DNA of 40,795 nucleotides from an uncultured Planctomycetaceae bacterium (GTDB lineage: Bacteria > Planctomycetota > Planctomycetia > Pirellulales > Pirellulaceae): the NCBI GenBank assembly GCA_903927685.1, contig CAIYOB010000460.1:1-40795 (forward strand), written 5' to 3'. Below are positions 17,584 through 25,304 of this stretch, one piece after another. Made by a program: the position numbers and the translations under genes. The notes under the pieces were generated by a model. That model was not told the origin of the DNA. It saw only the letters and a list, made by a program, of their open reading frames with translations, and ran no database searches. Every line of letters begins with the position of its first letter. The first letter of the stretch is position 1.

Positions 17584-18162
17584 CTGAACGTAAATCCCGC
17601 TAAAGGACGCGGTCACCTGCGCCATCCCGACCATATGCGACATCGTAACCAGGGCCGAGTACAGTAGCCTCGGATATTCGTGTCGGGATAAGACGACGTA
17701 GCCGGTCTGTCAAATCTCCCTCGATCAGCCCCGTCAGAAACACCCGTTCGACAGCTTCTATCGCAAGCTACGAGTGCCAGACGGCATGCTCGCCCGGCTG
17801 GCTTCTCTGTTGTGCGGCAAGGCGGTTGCAGCCCACTGCACGATGGGCACCGCAGCCACGTGAAGCGACCGCTGGTCTCCTTCCCCAGGGACCGACCCTC
17901 CGAGATCCACCGCCGGCACGTGACGACGCCTGGAACGAATCCCGAGGCTACCTCTAGAACCCAATCCGTCCACCGAGCGACCTCGAGCACAAAGACTGCC
18001 CATGCTAAACGTAGTGCCATTCGCCAGATGCGTCTTCGGGCTAGGGTGGGCCTTTTTTCTGATCCCCTCTTGCGTGTGTACAGTCGTATAGAGTACTGTA
18101 GAAAATCACACTGGGGTCCGCGCGACGTGCGGTGTCATTTTCTTGCTCACAGGGGGAGAATC
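17584..18162. other. Intergenic region between tRNA-Arg and lexA
   Basis: About 580 bp. Open frames on both strands show no domain and unconvincing codon use. A T-run at 18050-18057 follows a G-rich stretch but makes no good stem. The only clear signal is the inverted repeat at 18079-18100 just upstream of lexA. Confidence 0.4.
18079..18100. promoter_or_regulatory. Candidate LexA operator upstream of lexA
   Basis: TACAGT (18079-18084) and ACTGTA (18095-18100) are perfect inverted repeats separated by 10 bp, 62 bp before the lexA ATG. A TTGCGT at 18070-18075 could be a -35 element, which would put the repeat over the spacer and -10. LexA usually represses itself through such a dyad. The half-site resembles the CTGT/ACAG of the E. 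coli box in opposite orientation; the planctomycete motif is not something I can confirm here. Confidence 0.45.
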
Positions 18163-18804
18163 ATGGGTCGGAGAAGAAAACTGTTGGGGAACGAACTGAC
18201 GATCCGGCAGCAGGCGATCTACGAGTTCATCCGGGACTTGATCCAGCGCCGTGGTTTCGGGCCGACGATCCGCGAGATCGCCGACGCGTTTGATATCCGC
18301 TCGCCCAACGGCGTCGTTTGCCATTTGAAGGCGCTGGAGAAGAAGGGGTTGATCATCCGCAACGAGTTCAAGGCGCGGGCGATCGAGTTGCCTCAGTTGC
18401 AGGCGGAGCGGAAGCGGGCGCGGGCCGAGGCGGAGCCTGGACTGCCGTTTGCCGGTGTGGTCGCGGCCGGATTCACGAATCAGGCCTTCGAGCTGAACGA
18501 ACGGATCAACTTTGACGACATCTTCGGCAGCCCTGGCACGTTCGTGTTGCGGGTGAGCGGTAATTCGATGATCGAGGCGCACATCGCGGACGGCGATTAC
18601 GTGATCTGCCGCAGTTCGGGCACGGCAGAACGGGGCCAGATGGTGGTGGCGCTGAACGAGGAAGACGAAGCCACACTCAAGTACTGGTATCCGGAACGTC
18701 GCCGCGTCCGCCTGCAACCCGCCAACAGCGAAATGCCGCCGATTTACGTCAAGAACGCCCGCGTTCGCGGCGTGGTCGTCGGCGTGGTGCGAAGCGGGGT
18801 TTAG
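18163..18804 (+). CDS. lexA: LexA repressor, SOS response
   Basis: A 213-residue LexA of standard length. Residues about 10-70 are the winged helix DNA-binding domain (ELTIRQQAIYEFIRDLIQRR, then PTIREIADAFDIRSPNGVV). Residues about 95-210 are the S24 self-cleaving domain: the scissile Ala102-Gly103 in AGVVAAGF, nucleophile Ser135 in VSGNSMIEAHIADGDYV, and Lys173 in ATLKYW. RecA-stimulated autocleavage should relieve repression of DNA-repair genes. The ATG at 18163 follows AGGGGGAG at a good spacing; the open frame extends upstream, but with no start as well placed. Its stop codon TAG lies in the left terminal repeat of the palindromic element at 18800-18947. Confidence 0.97.
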   Translation: MGRRRKLLGNELTIRQQAIYEFIRDLIQRRGFGPTIREIADAFDIRSPNGVVCHLKALEKKGLIIRNEFKARAIELPQLQAERKRARAEAEPGLPFAGVVAAGFTNQAFELNERINFDDIFGSPGTFVLRVSGNSMIEAHIADGDYVICRSSGTAERGQMVVALNEEDEATLKYWYPERRRVRLQPANSEMPPIYVKNARVRGVVVGVVRSGV

Positions 18805-18947
18805 GGCGTTGTCCAAGCTGAGAATTGGGGTTGGGTGGCTGGGGTCGAGCCACGAGGTACGAGTGGCGATCCCCCAGTTCTTGCGACTGGGGGCTCGCTG
18901 CACTCGACCCCAGGCACACCAACATTTCGCCTGGACAACGCACTAAA
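18800..18947. repeat. 148-bp palindromic MITE-like element between lexA and DUF58 gene
   Basis: The whole interval folds as one imperfect hairpin. The terminal repeats TTTAGGGCGTTGTCCA (18800-18815) and TGGACAACGCACTAAA (18932-18947) match at 15 of 16 positions. CTGGGGTCGAG (18839-18849) pairs with CTCGACCCCAG (18903-18913), and near the tip CCCCCAGT pairs with ACTGGGGG. It has no open frame. It fills almost exactly the gap between two convergent genes and supplies the stop codon of lexA. It looks like a non-autonomous mobile repeat, or one recruited as a bidirectional terminator. From memory, similar repeats are common in planctomycete genomes, which needs checking. Confidence 0.7.
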
Positions 18948-18954
18948 CCAACGG

Positions 18955-19851
18955 TTACTTGACCAAGCCGCGCTGGCGCAGGTAGCTGGAGACCAGTTGG
19001 TCCACGGGGGTCCGGGTGCTGGTCATCAAGTAATTGATGCCCCGGCGGGTGCAGAATTCCCGGGCTCCGTCGATAAAAGCGGCCAAGGTCCGGCGGTAGC
19101 GATCCAACAGCGGCCGGCTGACCGTGATCTCGGCGATGTCCTGGTCTTCACAGTCCACCAGCCGCAAGTCTCCCTTGATGTCCGGCTCCAACTCTTCCGG
19201 CGCCAGGAGGTGGATGACGTACACGTCCAGGTCCTGGGCCAGCAGGAATCGCAGGGCGGGCTCGTAGCCGGTCTTGTCCAGCAGATCGCTGATCAGGACC
19301 AGGATGCCTTTGCCGCTGTTCTGCAGGCAGAAATCCTTGACGCCGGCGGCCAGCGGGACGTTCAGGCCGGGCTCGAGCGTTTCGACGTATTGCAGCATGC
19401 GCCACAGGCTCTGCCGTCCTCGCAGCACGGGGCCGGGCCGCGTGCGGGTGCCTCCCAGGGCTTCGATTTTGACCCGGTCGGCGCGGCACAAGCCGATGAA
19501 GCCCAGCGAGGCGGCCAGTTGTTTGGCAAACTGCAGCTTGGTGGGCTCGCCGAACGACATCGAGGCACTGGCGTCGATCAGGGCATAGAAGTGCAGGTCC
19601 TCTTCTTCCAGGAACAGCTTGAGGAACAGTTTCTCCAGGCGGGCGTACAGGTTCCAGTCGATGAATCGCAAGTCGTCGCCGGGCACGTAGTTGCGAAAAT
19701 CAGCAAACTCGACGCTCTGCCCTTTCCGCCGGCTGCGGCGCTCGCCTTTCATCCGGCCCCGGAACACCTTGCGGGTCACCAACTCGAGCCGCTCGAGCTG
19801 GGCCAGCAGTTCGGGACTGAGCAACGTGGATGCGGCGGGGCGGGAAGCCAT
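18955..19851 (-). CDS. DUF58 domain protein, MoxR-associated
   Basis: A 298-residue DUF58 protein. It has the characteristic block RSRRKGQSVEFADFRNY followed by VPGDDLRFIDWNLYARLEKL, and a vWA-like core beginning YALIDASASMSFG with a DxSxS metal-site motif. These proteins work with MoxR AAA ATPases and large vWA membrane proteins; proposed roles include chaperone-like assembly of metal-containing or envelope complexes. No membrane segment is seen. It is the last gene of the three-gene operon (vWA protein, MoxR, DUF58), 46 bp after moxR. Confidence 0.93.
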   Translation of the reverse strand: MASRPAASTLLSPELLAQLERLELVTRKVFRGRMKGERRSRRKGQSVEFADFRNYVPGDDLRFIDWNLYARLEKLFLKLFLEEEDLHFYALIDASASMSFGEPTKLQFAKQLAASLGFIGLCRADRVKIEALGGTRTRPGPVLRGRQSLWRMLQYVETLEPGLNVPLAAGVKDFCLQNSGKGILVLISDLLDKTGYEPALRFLLAQDLDVYVIHLLAPEELEPDIKGDLRLVDCEDQDIAEITVSRPLLDRYRRTLAAFIDGAREFCTRRGINYLMTSTRTPVDQLVSSYLRQRGLVK

Positions 19852-19897
19852 GATTCGAGTTCGCCTTTGCGATCGGGAGTGCGGCGGCCGGCTGCCG

Positions 19898-20935
19898 TCA
19901 AGCCTGCGGCGCCACGGTGGCCGTGACGACGCGTTCGTCGGCCTTTTCCGGCAGTTTTTCCAGGATGTCCAGCAGCACGTGATCGGTATCGAGCGCCTCG
20001 GCCTGGGCCTCGAAGTTCAGGATCACGCGGTGCCGCAGGGCCGGCAGGTACACCCGCCGCACGTCCTCGAAGCTGACGTTATAGCGGCCTTCGAGCAACG
20101 CACGGACTTTGGCGCCCAAGGCCAGGGCTTGGGCAGCCCGCGGACTGGCGCCCCAGCGCAGGTACTGGTTGGTGATCGGCACGGCAAACGGCCCGCCCGG
20201 ATGCGTCGCCAGGACCAAGCGGACGATGTAATCCTGGACGTGCGTGGCCAGGATGACTTCGCGGACCAGTTGTTGCCACTGCAGGATCTCGCTGCCGTCC
20301 ATCGCTTTTTCGGCGGCGACCGTGATGCCGCGCGTGGTGCGTTCAACGATCGTGGCCAGCTCCTCGCGGCTGGAGTACCCGACCTGCAGCTTGAAGAAGA
20401 ACCGGTCCAGCTGGGCTTCGGGCAGCGGGTACGTGCCTTCCTGTTCGATTGGATTCTGCGTGGCCATGACGAAGAACGGGCGTTTCAGTTCGTACCGGGT
20501 GCCGGCGACGGTGACCGTGCCTTCCTGCATGGTCTCGAGCAACGCCGATTGGGTCTTGGGGGTGGCGCGATTGATTTCATCCGCCAGGCAGATCTGCGTG
20601 AAGATCGGTCCCTTTTGGAACTCGAAGGTGCGTTTGCCTTCAGGCGTTTCCAGGACCATGTTCGTGCCCAGGATATCGGCGGGCATCAGGTCCGGCGTGA
20701 ACTGGATGCGGGAGAAGTGCAAGTCCAGGGCTTGGGCCAGGGTCCGCACCAGCAGGGTCTTGCCCAGGCCGGGCACGCCCTCCAGCAGGCAATGGCCGCC
20801 GACGAACAGGCAGGTCAGCACGCCGTGCACGATTTCGTCGTGTCCGACGATCACGCGTCCGATCTGCTCGCGCACGGCCGTATACCGCCGCCGAAACTCT
20901 TCCGCCCGCTGCTGCATCGACTCGGCAATACTCAT
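19898..20935 (-). CDS. MoxR-family AAA+ ATPase
   Basis: A 345-residue AAA+ ATPase of the MoxR type. Walker A is EGVPGLGKTLL (about 52-62), Walker B/sensor region CLADEINRATPKTQSALLE, then VMATQNPIEQEGTYPLPEAQ with sensor 1, and the arginine-finger segment QLDRFFFKL. The C-terminal lid contains YLRWGASPRAAQALALGAK. MoxR ATPases assist maturation of partner proteins together with vWA-domain proteins. The ATG at 20935 overlaps the TGA of the upstream vWA gene (ATGA), so translation is probably coupled. Cytosolic. Confidence 0.95.
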   Translation of the reverse strand: MSIAESMQQRAEEFRRRYTAVREQIGRVIVGHDEIVHGVLTCLFVGGHCLLEGVPGLGKTLLVRTLAQALDLHFSRIQFTPDLMPADILGTNMVLETPEGKRTFEFQKGPIFTQICLADEINRATPKTQSALLETMQEGTVTVAGTRYELKRPFFVMATQNPIEQEGTYPLPEAQLDRFFFKLQVGYSSREELATIVERTTRGITVAAEKAMDGSEILQWQQLVREVILATHVQDYIVRLVLATHPGGPFAVPITNQYLRWGASPRAAQALALGAKVRALLEGRYNVSFEDVRRVYLPALRHRVILNFEAQAEALDTDHVLLDILEKLPEKADERVVTATVAPQA

Positions 20936-23900
20936 ACGTCTTTATCCTTCCAGGCTTTCTTTTTCGCCTCCAACAGGCGTTCGGTGTACGATTTTCCGCC
21001 GGTCGGCTCGGGCGGGCCCGACGCATCGGCACGCGGCGGCGCCGGCGGGGGCGGTGCGCCGCCGGCTTGCTGCAACACTTCCTCCAGCGAGGCGGGCTTG
21101 CCGCCGGCCGCTTCGTCCGGTTGCGGCTCGAAGCGGGCCGCGGCCCGCCGCTCGTCCAGCTGTCCGCTGACTTCTGCCTTGCGGCTGCGCAGTCGTTCCA
21201 GGCGTTCGTCCGGCCCGGCTTCCTGCGGCCGCCGCCGCATGCGGGCCCACAGCCACGCCAGCGCTGGGCCGAGCCAATAGAAATGGATCGTGACGCGGCG
21301 GACCAGCACATCGGCAAAGAACACACAGGCGGTGACCAGCAGCACCAGCGGCCAGATGTCCTGGCGGCTGGTCGCCTTGGCCAGATTCTGCCGGAACGTA
21401 TCGAACTGGACCAGTCCCTGCAGCTTGTCGCGTTCGAGATCGCCGGCAAGCAGCTTGCCGGCCTGGCCGCCCTGTGGCGTTTGGGCCGCCAGCTTGCGGA
21501 GCAGTTCGAGGTTCGTCTGGCGATCGCGGAATTCGGACGAGTAGGGCACGGTGACGCCGGCCAGGATCGGCGCTTGGCCGGGGCCGGGGACGATATTGAC
21601 GAAATAGCTGCCCGCCTTGTCCGCGGGGAACTCGCCGACATACCGGCCGGGTGCGGTCTGTTCGATTTTGACATCCACGTCCGCCAGGTCCGGATCGATC
21701 GCCCCGGCCGACATGTTCAGGAAGTTCAAGAACTGGTCGTCCTTGTCCAAGGCCGTGACGACGACCCGCACCTTGCCGTCGCGGACGTCGGTCGCGACCG
21801 AGAATTTCCCCTCCTCGTTCATCGGCCGCATGGCCCAGCGGATCATCTGCGCGAAGAACTTGTCGTAGTTCTCCCACTTGGTCCAGGCGTTGGCCCAGCG
21901 TTGGCCGGCGTCGGTGGTCCAGGCGACCGTCCGGCCCAGCCCGTAGGTCCAGCTGGCCAAGACGGTCGCATTCTGGCGGTCGGGCGGATCGGGCGACACC
22001 AGGGCGACTTCGACCAGCGGATTCTGCTTGACGGTGGTCATCACAAAGCCGCGGAGTGGCGGCAGCGGTTCGCGGATGCCCTGCAGGATCTCATGCGGAT
22101 ACGCTTGGCGCGGCGGCACGTCCTGCAGGTCCTTAATCAGCGGCCGGGCCACGCGGCGGGCTTCGATCTGGAAGATCCGCGGGAGTGCTTTGGCGCTTTT
22201 CGCCACGTAATACTGGCCCCCCGTCGCCGTGGCGATGTCCTGCAGGGTCTTGTGTCCCGCGGGACCGTGCGATCCGACGGCGACCGTCGAGATCTTGATC
22301 TTCTGCTGCGTAAAGGCATTGACGGTGGAGAAGCTGGGCGGCACCGGGTCGCCGTCGCTGATGATGATCATGTGCTTGACCGACGCGTTCACCTGGTTGA
22401 AATCGCCCAGGGCCAGCTTCATGGCCGGGTCGAATTGGGGCATATCGCCGGGCGTCATGCGATCGACGGCGGCCAGCAGCTTGTTGCGGCGGTCGCCGAC
22501 GCGGACCAGGCCCCGATTGCCTTCCCGCCACAGCCATTCTTCCCGGCCCGGTCCCCAATGGATCAGCCCGCAGTAGTCCATCGGCCCCAGCGGCTTGAGC
22601 GCTTCGCGGGCGATGACCTTCTGCCAGTAGTTGCCTTCTGCGATTTCCGAGGCGTGCATGATCATGACCAGGGCGCCGACGGCCCGGATGCGGGCGTTCT
22701 CGATGTGAAAGTCGACCGGCAAGGCCTGTTCCAATTCGCTGTTCGCCCAGCCGCCGGCGCCGAAACTGTTCTCGCCGCCGAGCATGACCAGTCCGCAGCC
22801 GAACCGCTCGGTGTTCTGGACCAGCATCCGGATCTGCTCGTCGCTGAAACTGGAGACGGAATTCGCGTCCAAGCCGCTGCTCCGCGGGACGTTGGCCAGG
22901 ACGACGCAATCGTAAGCCTGCAACTCGGCCAGGCTGGTGAACAGCGCGTCGCTGCTCTGCATCGTGACCTCGATGTTATTCTCACGGAGCCGGCTGGCCA
23001 GGAAGTCGAAGCCGCCTTTGTGATCCGCGTCTTCGATCAGCAGCACGCGGCCTTTGCCGCGCACGTGGGTAAAGGCGGTCGCCTGGTTATTCTGCGGAAC
23101 GCGGTCGTCCTGCGGGTCGTCCGGGGTGAACACGGCCTTGTAGGTGTAGACGCTGACCTCGTCGATGCGGTGCTGGAACGAGAAGACGTTCTTGCCCGGC
23201 TTCAGTTCCACGTCTTGACTATCGGGGTTCAGCAGTTCCTCTTCGCGGCCCGCCTGGCGAATCAATTTGAGCTGGCCGCGTACGGTGTTCCCGGCGCCAG
23301 CGTCGGAAGTCAGGTTGTCGATGACCACGCGTGCTTCGACGGGCTGGCCGCGGCGGATGTCGCTGGGCAAGACCACTTCTTCCACCTGGATCTCGCCGCG
23401 ACTGGCCAGTTGCACAGGCACCACGTCGATGCCGACGCCTTGGTCCGCCAGCGAACTGGCGATCGCGCGGGCGTCGCCGATATTCTCGTTGCCGTCGCTG
23501 ATCACCACGATCCGCTTGGCGCTGTCCTCCGGGAACGTTGCGCCCGCCATTTTCAGCGCAGCCGCCAGGTTCGTGGCGTCGGTCCGCAGGCCGAGTGTGC
23601 TGTCCAGGTTCAGGAAGGGAACATCGTCATCGAACGGCGGGACTTCGATCACGGCGTCGTGGCCAAAGACGATCACGCCGGCACAGTCGCCTCGTTCGGC
23701 GTTGCGGTGCCGGGCGACGGCTTGACGAACGTAGTCCAGCATCGCCTGGCGCTGGGCCAGCGGAATGCTCTCGGACTGGTCCAGCAGGTACGTCACGGTG
23801 ATCTTGTCGCTGGTCCGCAGTGTTTGAACTTCGGCCAGGGCCAGCACGATCAGGATGAAGACCAGCGTGCGGAAGCCAAGTGCGAACAGCCGCCGGTAGC

Positions 23901-24006
23901 GTCCCAGGCCGGACAGGCTGCGGAAGCTGAACACCCACAGCAGGGGCAGCAGCGCGAGCAGCGCCAGGTACCAGGGGTGATTGAAGCCGAATTCGATCCC
24001 GAACAT
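20932..24006 (-). CDS. Large membrane protein with two vWA domains and GATase-like segment
   Basis: A 1024-residue protein. Two N-terminal helices (about 12-29 and 42-60) precede a vWA domain with a complete metal site (DQSES at 76-80, RTDATN, VISDGNEN). A Rossmann-like glutamine-amidotransferase-type segment follows (RVLLIEDADHKGG, VVLANVPRSSG, MLGGENSFGAGGW), with a second vWA-like region after it (ALVMIMHASE, IIISDGDPVPP, TVAVGSHGPAG). A beta-rich region leads to a helix near residue 890 (WPLVLLVTACVFFADVL) and a charged, Pro-rich cytosolic tail. The architecture resembles planctomycete BatA/BatB-like proteins fused to an amidotransferase-like fold. It heads the operon with moxR and DUF58, so it is probably their envelope-bound client or partner. 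Catalytic amidotransferase residues were not identified. Confidence 0.88.
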   Translation of the reverse strand: MFGIEFGFNHPWYLALLALLPLLWVFSFRSLSGLGRYRRLFALGFRTLVFILIVLALAEVQTLRTSDKITVTYLLDQSESIPLAQRQAMLDYVRQAVARHRNAERGDCAGVIVFGHDAVIEVPPFDDDVPFLNLDSTLGLRTDATNLAAALKMAGATFPEDSAKRIVVISDGNENIGDARAIASSLADQGVGIDVVPVQLASRGEIQVEEVVLPSDIRRGQPVEARVVIDNLTSDAGAGNTVRGQLKLIRQAGREEELLNPDSQDVELKPGKNVFSFQHRIDEVSVYTYKAVFTPDDPQDDRVPQNNQATAFTHVRGKGRVLLIEDADHKGGFDFLASRLRENNIEVTMQSSDALFTSLAELQAYDCVVLANVPRSSGLDANSVSSFSDEQIRMLVQNTERFGCGLVMLGGENSFGAGGWANSELEQALPVDFHIENARIRAVGALVMIMHASEIAEGNYWQKVIAREALKPLGPMDYCGLIHWGPGREEWLWREGNRGLVRVGDRRNKLLAAVDRMTPGDMPQFDPAMKLALGDFNQVNASVKHMIIISDGDPVPPSFSTVNAFTQQKIKISTVAVGSHGPAGHKTLQDIATATGGQYYVAKSAKALPRIFQIEARRVARPLIKDLQDVPPRQAYPHEILQGIREPLPPLRGFVMTTVKQNPLVEVALVSPDPPDRQNATVLASWTYGLGRTVAWTTDAGQRWANAWTKWENYDKFFAQMIRWAMRPMNEEGKFSVATDVRDGKVRVVVTALDKDDQFLNFLNMSAGAIDPDLADVDVKIEQTAPGRYVGEFPADKAGSYFVNIVPGPGQAPILAGVTVPYSSEFRDRQTNLELLRKLAAQTPQGGQAGKLLAGDLERDKLQGLVQFDTFRQNLAKATSRQDIWPLVLLVTACVFFADVLVRRVTIHFYWLGPALAWLWARMRRRPQEAGPDERLERLRSRKAEVSGQLDERRAAARFEPQPDEAAGGKPASLEEVLQQAGGAPPPPAPPRADASGPPEPTGGKSYTERLLEAKKKAWKDKDV

Positions 24007-24150
24007 GGACGGTTTCCCAGAGCCGAGCCGGCGGCAGCACGAGACTTGGATATCTTAGCCGGGAAGCGGGGGGCGATGCAACCTTGGGGCTGCGGCGAGC
24101 GGGGAGATGAGGGGCCGGCCTTGGCCGGGATGCAACGCGGTTGCATCGTC

Positions 24151-24280
24151 CACGAAATAGCGTCCTCGTTTAACGCCCAGCCGGCAGGCGACGGCTTGGG
24201 TGGCCGCATCCCGCTGGTCCGCCGTCGCCTGCCGGCTCGGCGTTAAACGAACTGAGCCGAAATGGGGAAGTAATTTCGTG
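24151..24280. repeat. Long palindromic element upstream of the ABC/CheB-CheR operon
   Basis: Left arm 24167-24195 (from CGTTTAACGCC to GCGACGGC) and right arm 24221-24249 match at 28 of 29 positions as inverted repeats around a 25-nt loop. Farther out CACGAAAT (24151-24158) and ATTTCGTG (24273-24280) also pair. A separate small hairpin, GATGCAAC-GCG-GTTGCATC, lies at 24129-24147. The whole 24007-24416 gap is non-coding and separates divergent operons. The near-perfect arms suggest a recent mobile repeat or strong RNA structure. Confidence 0.75.
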
Positions 24281-24416
24281 AGCATTGCTTGGGCATGCGG
24301 GCGGCGGTAATCGGACCGTCGGCGGTGCTGGATCTTGCAGTGGGGGGCGGATTTCGGGACAATGCTGGCCGCCGTGGCTGGGATCGCTCCTTGCTCGTCT
24401 GGGGAGTTGTGACGTC

Positions 24417-25304
24417 TTGTTGATCGAAACGCAATCGCTCACCAAACGCTATCGGGATGTGGCGGCGCTGGATGCTTGCACGCTGGGGGTCGAACGCGGC
24501 GAGATCTTCGGGCTGCTGGGGCCCAATGGGGCGGGCAAGACGACCTTGCTGCGGTTGCTGTTGGGTTATCTCCGGCCCACCTCGGGGCGGGCCTGGATCG
24601 ACGGGCTGGATTGTTACCGCCAGTCGGTCCGCGTGCGGCGCAGCGTCTCGTACTTGCCCGGCGAAGCCCGCCTGTTCCGCGCCATGCGCGGGCGGCAGGT
24701 CTTGAAGTTCTTTGCGGACATCCGGCCGGAAGGGAATCTGGGGCGGGCGACGGCGTTGGCCGAACGGCTCGAACTGGACTTATCCCGCCGCGTCGCGTTC
24801 ATGTCCACCGGGATGCGCCAGAAACTGGCCTTGGCCGCGACGTTGGCCGCCGACACGCCGCTGGTGGTTTTGGACGAGCCGACGGCGAACCTGGACCCCA
24901 CGGTGCGCGGGATCGTGCTCGAACTGGTGGTCGACGCCCGCGGGCAGGGGCGGACGGTGGTCTTTTCGTCGCACGTGTTGTCCGAGGTCGAAGCCGTCTG
25001 CGATCGCGTCGCATTCCTCCGTTCCGGGCGTTTGGTACAAATCCAGGTCATGGCCGAGTTGCGGCGTCGGCATCGGATTCGGGCACGATTGAAGGGCCCG
25101 CTGCCGCCGGTCCCGGCGGGATGGGACCGAGAGCTTGTGATCCAGGCGGGCGAGGAGGGGCGCGTGACGATCGAGACGCCTGGCGAGTTGTCGCCGCTGC
25201 TGCAGTGGCTATCGTGCGCCCCGCTGGAGCAGATGACGATCGAGCCGGTAGGGCTGCGTGCGTTGTACGACCGTTTGCACGACGAAGGGACGTTGCAGAA
25301 GTGA
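24417..25304 (+). CDS. ABC transporter ATP-binding protein
   Basis: An ABC ATPase of about 295 residues. Walker A is GPNGAGKTT (35-43), the signature loop reads MSTGMRQK (degenerate from LSGGQ, near 129-136), Walker B is LVVLDEPTANLDP (149 on), and the switch His lies in FSSHVLSEVEAVCDRV. A C-terminal extension of about 80 residues is typical of the drug/Na export-type (CcmA-like) ATPases. The first good start is TTG at 24417 with GGGGAG 10 nt upstream; longer in-frame starts have no support. No permease gene is next to it. Its TGA overlaps the GTG of the CheB/CheR gene (GTGA), so it is coupled to signalling genes. Confidence 0.88.
   Translation: MLIETQSLTKRYRDVAALDACTLGVERGEIFGLLGPNGAGKTTLLRLLLGYLRPTSGRAWIDGLDCYRQSVRVRRSVSYLPGEARLFRAMRGRQVLKFFADIRPEGNLGRATALAERLELDLSRRVAFMSTGMRQKLALAATLAADTPLVVLDEPTANLDPTVRGIVLELVVDARGQGRTVVFSSHVLSEVEAVCDRVAFLRSGRLVQIQVMAELRRRHRIRARLKGPLPPVPAGWDRELVIQAGEEGRVTIETPGELSPLLQWLSCAPLEQMTIEPVGLRALYDRLHDEGTLQK

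Noticed and set aside
18030..18060. Terminator before lexA
   Set aside because: A T-run is present, but the G-rich sequence before it does not form a convincing stem.
21067..24246. Open frame of about 1059 codons on the plus strand opposite the vWA gene
   Set aside because: No domain or plausible composition; it mirrors the real minus-strand gene, a common artefact in high-GC DNA where stops are rare in the antisense frame.
24476..25300. Upstream extension of the CheB/CheR frame over the ABC ATPase gene
   Set aside because: Overlaps the ATPase, whose Walker motifs are clear; the GTG at 25301 starts just before the CheB domain.
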